Part shown: piece by piece, positions 1 through 5,738 of the stretch
Layout of the letters: each line of letters starts with the position of its first letter
Position numbering within the stretch: the stretch's first letter is position 1
Assembly (NCBI GenBank): GCA_030145015.1
Contig: JAQYWI010000266.1
Span: 1-6,102 of the forward strand
Length of the DNA stretch: 6,102 nucleotides
Direction of reading: 5' to 3'
Source of the DNA: Desulfobacterales bacterium
GTDB lineage: Bacteria > Desulfobacterota > Desulfobacteria > Desulfobacterales > JAHEIW01
Notes under the pieces: model-generated
What the model was told of the DNA's origin: nothing
Database searches by the model: none
The model's input: the letters and a program-made list of their open reading frames with translations, nothing else
Translations under genes and position numbers: made by a program

Positions 1-29
1 CGCCCTTTTCGGCAAAAACACGTTAAGCC

Positions 30-458
30 ATGTCTGCAAAATTATTTATGCGACCATTTAAGACGGGACTCGTGAAGGTTAAACCGACAGGTTTGAGCGG
101 ACATCATCGCAGGTCATGTTCTGAAGGTTTTACGCTTATGGAGTTGATGATCGTGGTGGCGATCATCAGTACTCTGGCTGCCATCGCGATACCCAGCTAT
201 CTCAATTCGCGATACAAGGCCGAAATTGCCGTGGCGATCAGCGAAATCAAAATGATCGAAAAGGCAGTCTTAAATTACATGGCTGAAAATGATGTATTAC
301 CCGATAGTTTAGGCGATATTGGCATGGACCAAATTACCGATCCGTGGGGCCGTCCGTATCGGTATATGAGGATCGAGGGCGGCACAACACCCGGACTCAA
401 CGGCAAGCGGCGCAGAGACAAAAATGCCAATCCGGTCAACTCAGACTTTGACCTGTAA
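30..458 (+). CDS. GspG/PulG-type prepilin (pseudopilin), frame ended early by an in-frame TAA
   Basis: This is a type IV prepilin-like protein of the type II secretion major pseudopilin (GspG) family, which is cleaved and N-methylated by prepilin peptidase and polymerises at the inner membrane. The cleavage site is clear: residues 33-39 read GFTLMEL, with cut after G33, F34 as new N-terminus and the conserved E38 at +5, followed by a hydrophobic helix to about residue 56. The globular part has the family's DPWGRPYRY motif (residues 105-113) and an RRDKNANPVNSDFDL stretch. The ORF stops at TAA (456-458), exactly where relatives carry Tyr in 'DLYS', and homologous sequence continues in frame to 569, so this protein lacks the last 36 residues. 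The 33-residue leader is long for GspG and ATG 30 has no Shine-Dalgarno; in-frame GTG 72 or TTG 93 would give leaders of 19 or 12 residues, but neither has a good ribosome site. It heads an operon with an HD-GYP gene. It could equally be a non-secretion pilin of GspG type. Confidence 0.85.
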   Translation: MSAKLFMRPFKTGLVKVKPTGLSGHHRRSCSEGFTLMELMIVVAIISTLAAIAIPSYLNSRYKAEIAVAISEIKMIEKAVLNYMAENDVLPDSLGDIGMDQITDPWGRPYRYMRIEGGTTPGLNGKRRRDKNANPVNSDFDL

Positions 459-569
459 AGCATGGGCCGGGATGGTCTCACCGTCGCTCAGTTTACCGGA
501 AAAGAGGCCCGCGACGATATTGTGCGCGCCAATAATGGAAACTACTGCGATCTGGCAGAGAAACACTAG
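459..569 (+). pseudogene. In-frame C-terminal remainder of the GspG-like prepilin, beyond the TAA
   Basis: Reading on in the same frame after the TAA gives 36 sense codons and then TAG (567-569). They begin SMGRDGLTV and contain EARDDIVRANNGNY, which matches the known end of GspG-like pilins (family pattern DLYSxGxDG...RDDIxRANxG). Aligned this way the TAA replaces a single conserved Tyr codon (TAT or TAC), a one-base change at 458. In characterised pseudopilins the residues around S-x-G-x-D-G help form the calcium site that stabilises the fold, so the shorter product would probably be unstable. The remainder has no plausible start of its own: ATG 462 has no Shine-Dalgarno. A point mutation, an assembly or sequencing error, or readthrough are all possible; the first two are the simplest. 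Confidence 0.8.
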
Positions 570-573
570 CCCG

Positions 574-580
574 AAAGAGG
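574..580 (+). promoter_or_regulatory. Ribosome binding site of the HD-GYP gene
   Basis: The purine run AAAGAGG lies three bases before ATG 584 and begins five bases after the pilin stop at 569. Spacing is short but the match to the anti-Shine-Dalgarno sequence supports this start. The tight junction also suggests co-translation with the pilin, which an upstream premature stop could disturb. Confidence 0.5.
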
Positions 581-583
581 CAC

Positions 584-2704
584 ATGCGGTTAGAAATAAA
601 AACTTTCAGCAGCAAAATATCACAGCGCATTTTTGCAACTTTTGTGGCCTGTGCGCTGGTACCGGTTGGGTGTGTTGCCGTTCTGGCATACTTTAAAGTG
701 ACCCGGCATCTTGAAGTTCAGGCGCTTGACGGCCTGCGCCATGCCGCTAAATCCCAGGCCAAAATATTAGTTGATCGCCTGGAATTGGTTGAAAATGAAT
801 TGAAACTCATCGGTTCCGTGATCAAAAATCAGAAACGCATCCAACCCCACGATTTGGATGCGTTGCTCCGTGATCGACTCCAAGAACGGTTTAGCCGTAT
901 TACCCTTATTAGACGCCCGAATGAACCGCAGCCCCTTCTTAACCAGCAGGTGATACCACCCATGCAGCTGACATCCGAAGATATCAAGCATTTGTCGTCG
1001 GGTTATCCATTACTGGCGGAGTTCAATGTTTCGTCATCAAAGCCTTCGATTATCATGCTGCGTCTGGTAGATTCCAAAAAAGCTGCCCGGGGCTTTTGGG
1101 TCGGTGAGATTAATCATAATTACTTATGGGCCACCGAAAAGATGGATAACCTGCCATTGGATACCGAATTTTGTGTGTTGGATTCATCCCGTCGGCTGCT
1201 GCATAGTTCCCGGCCCAATTTGGCAAAAATCGCCGGCCTGTTGGAATCAAACACGCAAGCATCGACTTCGGGGCATTTTGAATTTAGCGCCGATGGGGAA
1301 CAATTTATTGCCAGTTACACGCAGATGTTTTTGAAACCACACTTTAAACTGCCGCACTGGACGGTCATTCTTTTCAAACCGAAATCGGATGTGTTTGCAC
1401 CCCTGGCCGAGTTTAGAATCAGTTTCCCCGCGATCATTATTCTAACCCTCATGGTGGTGCTGTGGCTTAGCATTGTAAACATCCGCAAAAATCTGGTGCC
1501 GATTGGCGCGCTGAAAGAAGGCGCCCAGCGCATCGCCGTTAGAGATTTTAGTCAGCCGGTCAGTGTATCCCGTCATGACGAATTTAAAGATCTGGCCGAT
1601 GCGTTCAATGAAATGGCGGCGGCCTTGAACCATAAGTTTAAAACCCTTTCGGCCAAGGCTGAAATCGACCGGGCGGTTGTATCAACCCTTGACCCCGATG
1701 AAATCATCAGGGCGGCCATTACGCGCATCGCGGACTGTGTTGCCTGCCGGATCTACGGCATCAGTTTGATCGATGCAAGTGCATCTGCCCGCAATCGGGT
1801 GCTCTACAGTTTTCAATCCGAACGCCAGAGCATATTAACGCAAACGGTAAACGTAACACCGGATGAACGCAGGGTGCTCGCGCAGCATCCGGATTATCTG
1901 ATGGTTCAAACCAATGACCCCAGGCCGCATTATCTCCCGACGAATTCACACTTGCGCCTGCCCACGCTGCTCATTTTGCCTGTTTGGGTTAAGAAAAAAC
2001 TGGCGGCAATTTTATGGCTGGCGGGCAGCCTATCCCTGCAATTTACAACCGAAGATATAACGCTGGCGCGCCAATTGGCCGATCAGGTTGCCGTTGCCCT
2101 GTCAAATTCAAGTTTAATTACGGAACTACAGGAGATGAACTGGGGTGCGCTTCAGGCGCTCGCACGCGCAGTCGATGCCAAATCAGCCTGGACAGCCGGC
2201 CACTCTGAACGGGTTACCGAATTGGCGCTTAAGATTGGAAAAGCGCTCAATCTCAATTCCGATTCTCTTGAAAAACTACAGCGCGGTGCCTTTCTGCATG
2301 ATATCGGCAAAATCGGGGTGCCTTTGGCCGTACTCGATAAACCGGCCAAGCTAAGTGAGGAAGAGTTTGGATTAATCAAACGCCATCCTGACTTAGGCGC
2401 CAAAATTATTGAACCGATCAATGCCTTTAAGGCAATCATTCCGATGATTGCCCAGCATCATGAGCGCTTTGACGGAAAAGGCTATCCCGCGGGTCTTGCG
2501 GGCGAGGAGATCCACCAGAGCGCCAGGATTTTAGCCGTGGCAGATGTTTCTGATGCGGTTTCATCTGATCGGCCTTATCGTAAAGGAATGGTGATCGAAG
2601 CGGCGCTTGGACTCATTCAAAAGGAAGCCGGACGTCAGTTTGATCCGGAGATGGTGGAAGCCCTGCTCAAGGTAATTGCGAAAGATCAACAAAGGGCAGC
2701 TTAG
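584..2704 (+). CDS. Membrane HAMP-GAF-HD-GYP protein, predicted cyclic-di-GMP phosphodiesterase
   Basis: Predicted to hydrolyse cyclic-di-GMP in response to signals sensed outside and inside the inner membrane. Order of parts: TM helix at about 15-37; extracytoplasmic sensor region at about 38-278, Cache-like by length and position but not assigned; second TM at about 279-300; HAMP at 301-350 (P306, then DEF at 332-334); GAF at about 360-512; HD-GYP at 520-700. HD-GYP hallmarks are intact: H540 in TAGHSERV, H572-D573 and K576 in LHDIGKIGVP, H601 in HPDLG, H625-H626 in HHERFDGKGYPAGL (GYP at 633-635), D654 in VADVSDA and the DRPYRKGM segment. There is no GGDEF domain, so it is a degrader rather than a bifunctional enzyme. 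The residue four before H540 is Trp536 rather than Glu, which argues for the two-metal rather than the three-metal type of site (inference). It follows the pilin by 14 bases and probably shares its transcript. Confidence 0.93.
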   Translation: MRLEIKTFSSKISQRIFATFVACALVPVGCVAVLAYFKVTRHLEVQALDGLRHAAKSQAKILVDRLELVENELKLIGSVIKNQKRIQPHDLDALLRDRLQERFSRITLIRRPNEPQPLLNQQVIPPMQLTSEDIKHLSSGYPLLAEFNVSSSKPSIIMLRLVDSKKAARGFWVGEINHNYLWATEKMDNLPLDTEFCVLDSSRRLLHSSRPNLAKIAGLLESNTQASTSGHFEFSADGEQFIASYTQMFLKPHFKLPHWTVILFKPKSDVFAPLAEFRISFPAIIILTLMVVLWLSIVNIRKNLVPIGALKEGAQRIAVRDFSQPVSVSRHDEFKDLADAFNEMAAALNHKFKTLSAKAEIDRAVVSTLDPDEIIRAAITRIADCVACRIYGISLIDASASARNRVLYSFQSERQSILTQTVNVTPDERRVLAQHPDYLMVQTNDPRPHYLPTNSHLRLPTLLILPVWVKKKLAAILWLAGSLSLQFTTEDITLARQLADQVAVALSNSSLITELQEMNWGALQALARAVDAKSAWTAGHSERVTELALKIGKALNLNSDSLEKLQRGAFLHDIGKIGVPLAVLDKPAKLSEEEFGLIKRHPDLGAKIIEPINAFKAIIPMIAQHHERFDGKGYPAGLAGEEIHQSARILAVADVSDAVSSDRPYRKGMVIEAALGLIQKEAGRQFDPEMVEALLKVIAKDQQRAA

Positions 2705-2714
2705 AAGCGTTGCG

Positions 2715-2731
2715 TTAAAATTTAATTTTAA
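2715..2731. repeat. AT-only inverted repeat between the HD-GYP and HAMP genes
   Basis: TTAAAAT at 2715-2721 and ATTTTAA at 2725-2731 are perfect inverted copies around a TTA centre. The stem is all A-T and there is no T-run after it, so it is not a convincing terminator. It may be chance in an AT-rich spacer or a weak internal promoter region. Confidence 0.25.
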
Positions 2732-2748
2732 ACACCGGGCGGTAAGAC

Positions 2749-3360
2749 ATGAATACGGGAAATCACCAACGAAAATGGCGAAACTTTTTAATACGCAAAG
2801 ATATTCAACTGCGACTGGTGACTTATAACATGATATTCCTGTTGTTTGTTATCGGTGTCGTAATGGCGATAATATTAGTCCCCTTATATGCGAGCTTTCA
2901 AAATCCGGAAAATTTGTGGTCCCAGCATTTTTCGGCCAAGTTTTTTATTGTCACCATCGATCGATTAGCCATCGCCTTCGTTGGAATCTTTGCCTTGACG
3001 TTCATCTTCCAAATCGTTATTTCCCATCGTATTGTGGGACCATTGATAAATTTTAGCAAAACGTTCCAAAAAATTACTCAGGGAGACCTGACCCGCAAAA
3101 TATGGTTACGCCGCAAGGACTTTCTCCATAAAGAAGCATCGCAGGTTAACGAAATGGCGGATGCGCTTACAAAGTTAATCGCCAACATTAAAGAAGATAA
3201 TGACCTGCTGCTTTTAATCCTGGAAGATGCAACCAGCGATAAAACGAAAGGTGATCAATTGGAGGCCAAGCTGTTAGAAGCCGTCAAACAGGCAGGTCGG
3301 TGCAAGGCGAACCTATCGACACTTAAAATTCCATTCGACGCAGATACAGAAATAAACTAG
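2749..3360 (+). CDS. Small two-TM HAMP-domain protein without an output domain
   Basis: A 203-residue inner-membrane protein. The start is basic (RKWRNF, then RKD), TM1 spans about 26-48, a short extracytoplasmic loop of about 25 residues follows, and TM2 is at about 73-92. A HAMP-like region at 93-147 begins SHRIVGPL, with conserved P98 and a GDLTRKI turn at 112-118. The last 55 residues include a helical, charged, coiled-coil-like stretch (about 147-188) and a short tail. No histidine kinase, methyl-accepting signalling, GGDEF or HD domain follows the HAMP, so the protein cannot signal catalytically by itself. Proteins starting HAMP with 'SHRIxGPL' are known as small orphan HAMP or chemoreceptor-like proteins, often near pilin genes (family knowledge, recalled rather than searched). 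The start has GGGCGG at 2737-2742, six bases upstream. It is the last gene of the pilin/HD-GYP unit; a partner role for the HD-GYP protein is possible but unproven. Confidence 0.85.
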   Translation: MNTGNHQRKWRNFLIRKDIQLRLVTYNMIFLLFVIGVVMAIILVPLYASFQNPENLWSQHFSAKFFIVTIDRLAIAFVGIFALTFIFQIVISHRIVGPLINFSKTFQKITQGDLTRKIWLRRKDFLHKEASQVNEMADALTKLIANIKEDNDLLLLILEDATSDKTKGDQLEAKLLEAVKQAGRCKANLSTLKIPFDADTEIN

Positions 3361-3394
3361 AATCCATCTCAAAAATGCATCGCATGCTCAGCAG

Positions 3395-3446
3395 CGGCGC
3401 GGACAACCGCAAACAAATGTAGCGACATGTCCGCGCCGGCGTTTTT
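3395..3446 (+). terminator. Rho-independent terminator of the pilin/HD-GYP/HAMP unit
   Basis: CGGCGCGGACA (3395-3405) and TGTCCGCGCCG (3428-3438) are perfect 11-base inverted copies, GC-rich, with a 22-base loop, followed by GCGTTTTTATT with five T at 3442-3446. It begins 34 bases after the HAMP gene's stop and lies between convergent genes. On the minus strand the hairpin is also 25 bases past the protease stop, but lacks an adjacent T-run there, so it mainly serves the plus strand and may only slow transcription coming the other way. Confidence 0.85.
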
Positions 3447-3462
3447 ATTGAAAGTACAGTGC

Positions 3463-4926
3463 TTAGCCAATTTTAATGACAACAAACCCGGCATTCGGCC
3501 TTTTCACCAGCAGCTGAACTTTATCGTCTTTTTCAACTTCCGAACGCAGTTCCGGCACGCTGGTGACCGGTTTGCGATTGACCTCTTTTACCAGGTCCCC
3601 CTGGCGAACCCCGGCCTCATCCGCTTTGCTGCCGGGCTCGACACCGACAACCAGCACGCCCTTTTCGGTTTCCGAATGACCGAATCGTTTGGCCGTTTCC
3701 GGTGTTGCTTCTGCAATCCGAATTCCCAGTTTTTCGCTATCTTCAGACTTGCGCTGTGCCAGCAGTTCTGAATCATCGCGTTTTGCTATTTCAACATTTA
3801 CCGTCTTCTCTTTTCCATCTCTTAGGAGTGTAACGACCGTCTTTTTACCCACTTCAATATTGGCAATCGTACGGGTCAAATCGCGACTTGAGTTGATGGA
3901 TTTGCCGTCAACGTCAATGATAACATCATTGGCTTTAATACCGGCTTTATCGGCGGGATCGTCTTCAAAAACCTGGGCTACCAGAACACCCTTTTTAGCT
4001 TTGATTCCGTAATATTCGGCTAATTCCGGAGAAAGATCCTGAATGCTGACCCCTATCCAGCCGCGGGTAACGGATCCGTGTGCCTGGAGCTGCTCAACAA
4101 TGCCCCGGGCCATTTTGACGGGGATGGCAAAACCGATGCCCTGGCCGTTTGCGACAATGGCGGTGTTGATACCGACGACCTCGCCGTTCATATTCAAAAG
4201 CGGTCCGCCGCTGTTTCCGGGATTAATGGACGCATCTGTCTGGATGAAATCGTCGTAAGGTCCGGATCCAAGCGCGCGGCCTTTGGCACTGACGATCCCC
4301 GCGGTTACCGTCTGCTCAAGCCCGAAGGGGCTGCCAACGGCCATCACCCAGCTGCCCACTGAAAGATCATCCGAATCTCCCAGTTTCAGGGGAACCAGAT
4401 CTGAGGCGTCCTTTATGCGGATAAGCGCCAGATCCGTATTGGGATCGCGTCCCACCAGTTCGGCTTCAAATTCCCTTTCATCAGCCAGTTTGACCTTAAT
4501 CTGATCGGCATTTTCGATCACATGGTTGTTGGTGACGATATAGCCGGCCTTGTCGATGATAAACCCGGAACCCAGACTTCGTTGTTTGAAATCCCGTGAG
4601 GGACCTTCCTCATGACGCGGTCCGAAAAAATCCCGGGAGCGGTCCTGGTCACCAAAGGGGTTCTTCTGTCCGAATGGATTCCCGAAAAAATGACGAAAAA
4701 CAGGCCCGCCGCCCTTAATCGTCTTGACGGTTCGGATATTGACCACGCCGCCACGGACTTTCTGAGCAAGTTCACTAAAATTGACCGGAACCATCATGGT
4801 CTTGGATTCTATTTCGGGCATGTTCTTGGCCTCGAGCTCATTTTCAAGGCCACATCCCCACAGGAATCCGGTTAATGCCAAAATCATGATTCCTAAACTG
4901 AGTTTTCTGAATGGTTTTCTTTTCAT
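3463..4926 (-). CDS. degP: Do/DegP (HtrA) family periplasmic serine protease with two PDZ domains
   Basis: Degrades or refolds damaged envelope proteins outside the inner membrane. The 487-residue length fits the two-PDZ Do family. An N-terminal signal (basic MKRKPFRK, hydrophobic 9-24) ends in LWGC with Cys25, a possible but imperfect lipobox. The trypsin-like domain (about 50-280) has a full triad: H135 in TNNHVIENA, D165 in DPNTDLALIRI and S239 in NPGNSGGPL. A Gly/Phe-rich stretch at 72-105 fits the flexible LA loop of DegP. PDZ1 covers about 285-380 (GWIGVSIQDL, then KKGVLVAQV), and PDZ2 about 398-485 (KLGIRIAE, then EKGVLVVGV). The ATG at 4926 is set by AGGAGG eight bases upstream. It is transcribed alone, converging on the pilin unit, with a long leader region that carries possible regulatory half-sites. 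Stop is TAA. Confidence 0.96.
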   Translation of the reverse strand: MKRKPFRKLSLGIMILALTGFLWGCGLENELEAKNMPEIESKTMMVPVNFSELAQKVRGGVVNIRTVKTIKGGGPVFRHFFGNPFGQKNPFGDQDRSRDFFGPRHEEGPSRDFKQRSLGSGFIIDKAGYIVTNNHVIENADQIKVKLADEREFEAELVGRDPNTDLALIRIKDASDLVPLKLGDSDDLSVGSWVMAVGSPFGLEQTVTAGIVSAKGRALGSGPYDDFIQTDASINPGNSGGPLLNMNGEVVGINTAIVANGQGIGFAIPVKMARGIVEQLQAHGSVTRGWIGVSIQDLSPELAEYYGIKAKKGVLVAQVFEDDPADKAGIKANDVIIDVDGKSINSSRDLTRTIANIEVGKKTVVTLLRDGKEKTVNVEIAKRDDSELLAQRKSEDSEKLGIRIAEATPETAKRFGHSETEKGVLVVGVEPGSKADEAGVRQGDLVKEVNRKPVTSVPELRSEVEKDDKVQLLVKRPNAGFVVIKIG

Positions 4927-4934
4927 GGTTTATA

Positions 4935-4940
4935 CCTCCT
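4935..4940 (-). promoter_or_regulatory. Strong Shine-Dalgarno of the DegP gene
   Basis: Read on the minus strand this is AGGAGG, a perfect match, separated by eight bases from the ATG at 4926-4924. It fixes the start and predicts efficient translation. Confidence 0.85.
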
Positions 4941-5007
4941 TGGGGTTAATGAAAACAGACATTCCACCATATTCGATGATCTACATTAGTGCACGCAGAT
5001 GGCCGCA

Positions 5008-5038
5008 ACATGACCTGAAAATGACCAAAAGGTTATGT
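5008..5038. promoter_or_regulatory. Possible operator upstream of degP: ATGACC half-sites
   Basis: ACATGACC (5008-5015) is mirrored by GGTTATGT (5031-5038) with one mismatch, and a further ATGACC lies between them at 5021-5026. The two direct copies are 11 bases apart, about one helical turn, and the inverted copy is 10 bases on, so all face one side of the helix. The cluster sits about 80-110 bases upstream of the degP start, a normal place for an activator or response-regulator site. No convincing -35/-10 pair could be matched, and the regulator is unknown. Confidence 0.35.
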
Positions 5039-5080
5039 CGGCGAGGGTGGAGTCTGAGCTGTGCTGGGAGGATTTGGAGG

Positions 5081-5291
5081 GGTTCTAATAATGAGCTAAA
5101 ATTAAAAATGATCTAAAATGCCTAAAATTATGGTTTTGCTCACGCAACGCCAGCACCTACGTGGCGTGGCGCTCCATCTTTTATTATAAATATGATCGTT
5201 CGACCACGGGGCTCTCGACGGGTTGAATTCATTAACTTTAGGCAGTTTAGCTCATTTTAGGCATTTCTAACTTTAGAGCACCTTTGGAACT
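5081..5291. repeat. MITE/REP-like element with imperfect terminal inverted repeats
   Basis: The left end (5081-5104, GGTTCTAATAATGAGCTAAA...) and the inverse of the right end (5291-5268, AGTTCCAAAGGTGCTCTAAA...) match at 16 of 24 positions. The match continues inward through AAATG..CTAAAATG. Both arms are made of short units around CTAAA: AGCTAAAATTA, ATCTAAAATG and CCTAAAATTA on the left; on the minus strand of the right arm CTCTAAAGTTA, GCCTAAAATG, AGCTAAACTG and CCTAAAGTTA. The core holds two hairpins: ACGCCA/TGGCGT at 5147-5167, and TTCGACC/GGTTGAA at 5199-5227 with one G-T pair. No coding frame is credible inside. It looks like a non-autonomous mobile or dispersed intergenic repeat. No clear target-site duplication is visible. 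Confidence 0.5.
5147..5167. repeat. Hairpin in the core of the intergenic element
   Basis: ACGCCA (5147-5152) and TGGCGT (5162-5167) pair perfectly around a nine-base loop. No T-run follows on either strand, so this is structure within the element rather than a terminator. Confidence 0.4.
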
Positions 5292-5319
5292 TTTTTTCTC
5301 TGTCTTCCAAGACGAACTG

Positions 5320-5727
5320 CTAATTTTGAGATAGGTTATAGGAAGAAGCGGTAATAAAGTGAATAATTTTTTCAATAGGCGTCCCGGAGCCGAAGACCTC
5401 GCCAATGCCGGCTTCTTTGAGTTTGGGAATGTCATCCGGGGGTATCGTACCGCCGAGAATCACAACTTTCTCATTAGCCCCCCTGGTATTGAGCTGTTTG
5501 ACGACCTCAGGGGCCAGGATCATATGGTTTCCGGTAAGCGTGCTGATGCCGACGACGTCGGCATCCTCTTGAATAGCCGCCTCCACAATTTCTGCCGGCA
5601 GCTGGTTTCCTAAATATATGACTTCCATACCGGCTTCGCGCAGCGCACGCGCCACCATAATACTACCGCGCCAATGGGCATCCATTCCGAGACGCGCAAT
5701 AAGAACTCGAATACGCTTGGGCATCAT
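5320..5727 (-). CDS. B12-binding subunit of an adenosylcobalamin-dependent acyl-CoA mutase
   Basis: A 135-residue stand-alone cobalamin domain, the length expected for the small subunit or detached C-terminal domain of methylmalonyl-CoA-type mutases. The base-off/His-on signature DxHxxG is present as D16-A-H18-W-R-G21, with H18 the predicted lower cobalt ligand. The S-x-L motif is S62-T-L64 and the glycine pair is G92-G93, ahead of the usual IPxxDIPxLKEAGIGEVFGxGTP pattern. It follows the large subunit's stop by nine bases; the ribosome site AAGGA (5736-5732) adjoins that stop codon, so translation is probably coupled. Two adjacent ATGs exist; the second (5724) has the better spacing (seven against four bases). 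Differences from the common family text (GMDAHWRG for GLDGHDRG, GNQLPAEI for a GxxQTPEQI type) leave the substrate open: methylmalonyl-CoA, isobutyryl-CoA, a hydroxyacyl-CoA or an alkylsuccinyl-CoA are candidates. No MeaB chaperone gene follows. Confidence 0.9.
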   Translation of the reverse strand: MMPKRIRVLIARLGMDAHWRGSIMVARALREAGMEVIYLGNQLPAEIVEAAIQEDADVVGISTLTGNHMILAPEVVKQLNTRGANEKVVILGGTIPPDDIPKLKEAGIGEVFGSGTPIEKIIHFITASSYNLSQN

Positions 5728-5731
5728 TGTT

Positions 5732-5738
5732 TCCTTTT
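5732..5738 (-). promoter_or_regulatory. Ribosome binding site of the B12 subunit, overlapping the upstream stop
   Basis: On the minus strand the sequence reads TAA (large-subunit stop) directly followed by AAGGAAACA and then ATGATG. The overlap of AAAAGGA with the stop codon is a classic arrangement for translational coupling and balanced subunit synthesis. Confidence 0.6.

Larger units (their letters stand above)
4927..5319. other. 393-base intergenic region between degP and the mutase B12 subunit
   Basis: No gene is credible here: frames are short and lack homologous-looking protein. Going right from degP it contains the Shine-Dalgarno, a spacer, the ATGACC half-site cluster (5008-5038), a G-rich stretch (about 5040-5082, including GGGAGGATTTGGAGGGG at 5066-5082), and the inverted-repeat element (5081-5291). 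No intrinsic terminator follows the mutase B12 gene on the minus strand: a small GTCTT/AAGAC palindrome at 5301-5312 is followed by A rather than T. The degP promoter must lie here unless degP is read through from the mutase genes. Confidence 0.6.

Noticed and set aside
1..29. End of an upstream gene before the pilin
   Set aside because: One frame reaches a TAA at 24-26, but eight codons are too few to recognise any protein.
456..458. Special recoding of the stop in the pilin
   Set aside because: Selenocysteine uses TGA and pyrrolysine uses TAG, while this is TAA; two other genes here end properly on TAA. Reassignment is therefore not proposed, only mutation, error or low-level readthrough.
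424..696. 90-codon open frame on the plus strand
   Set aside because: It overlaps the end of the pilin and the start of the HD-GYP gene in another frame, both of which have clear family motifs; its protein resembles nothing I recognise.
3658..3669. CGCCCTTTTCGG copy matching the first bases of the window
   Set aside because: A 12-base match inside degP coding sequence with no extension; taken as chance.
3689..4875. Several plus-strand open frames of 70-107 codons (for example 3689-4012, 4078-4362, 4612-4875)
   Set aside because: All lie antisense to degP, which is intact with triad and PDZ motifs; they are by-products of its codon use.
5066..5082. Possible two-tetrad G-quadruplex (GGGAGGATTTGGAGGGG)
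   Set aside because: Only two-layer structures are possible and the stretch is short; it is noted as a G-rich tract but not supported as a functional element.
4781..5116. 111-codon plus-strand open frame reaching into the intergenic region
   Set aside because: The first half is antisense to the degP signal peptide, and the rest covers the regulatory region and inverted repeat; no ribosome site and no recognisable protein.
5301..5312. Terminator after the mutase B12 subunit
   Set aside because: The GTCTT/AAGAC palindrome has only a two-base centre, lies close to the stop, and is followed on the minus strand by an A-run, not a T-run.
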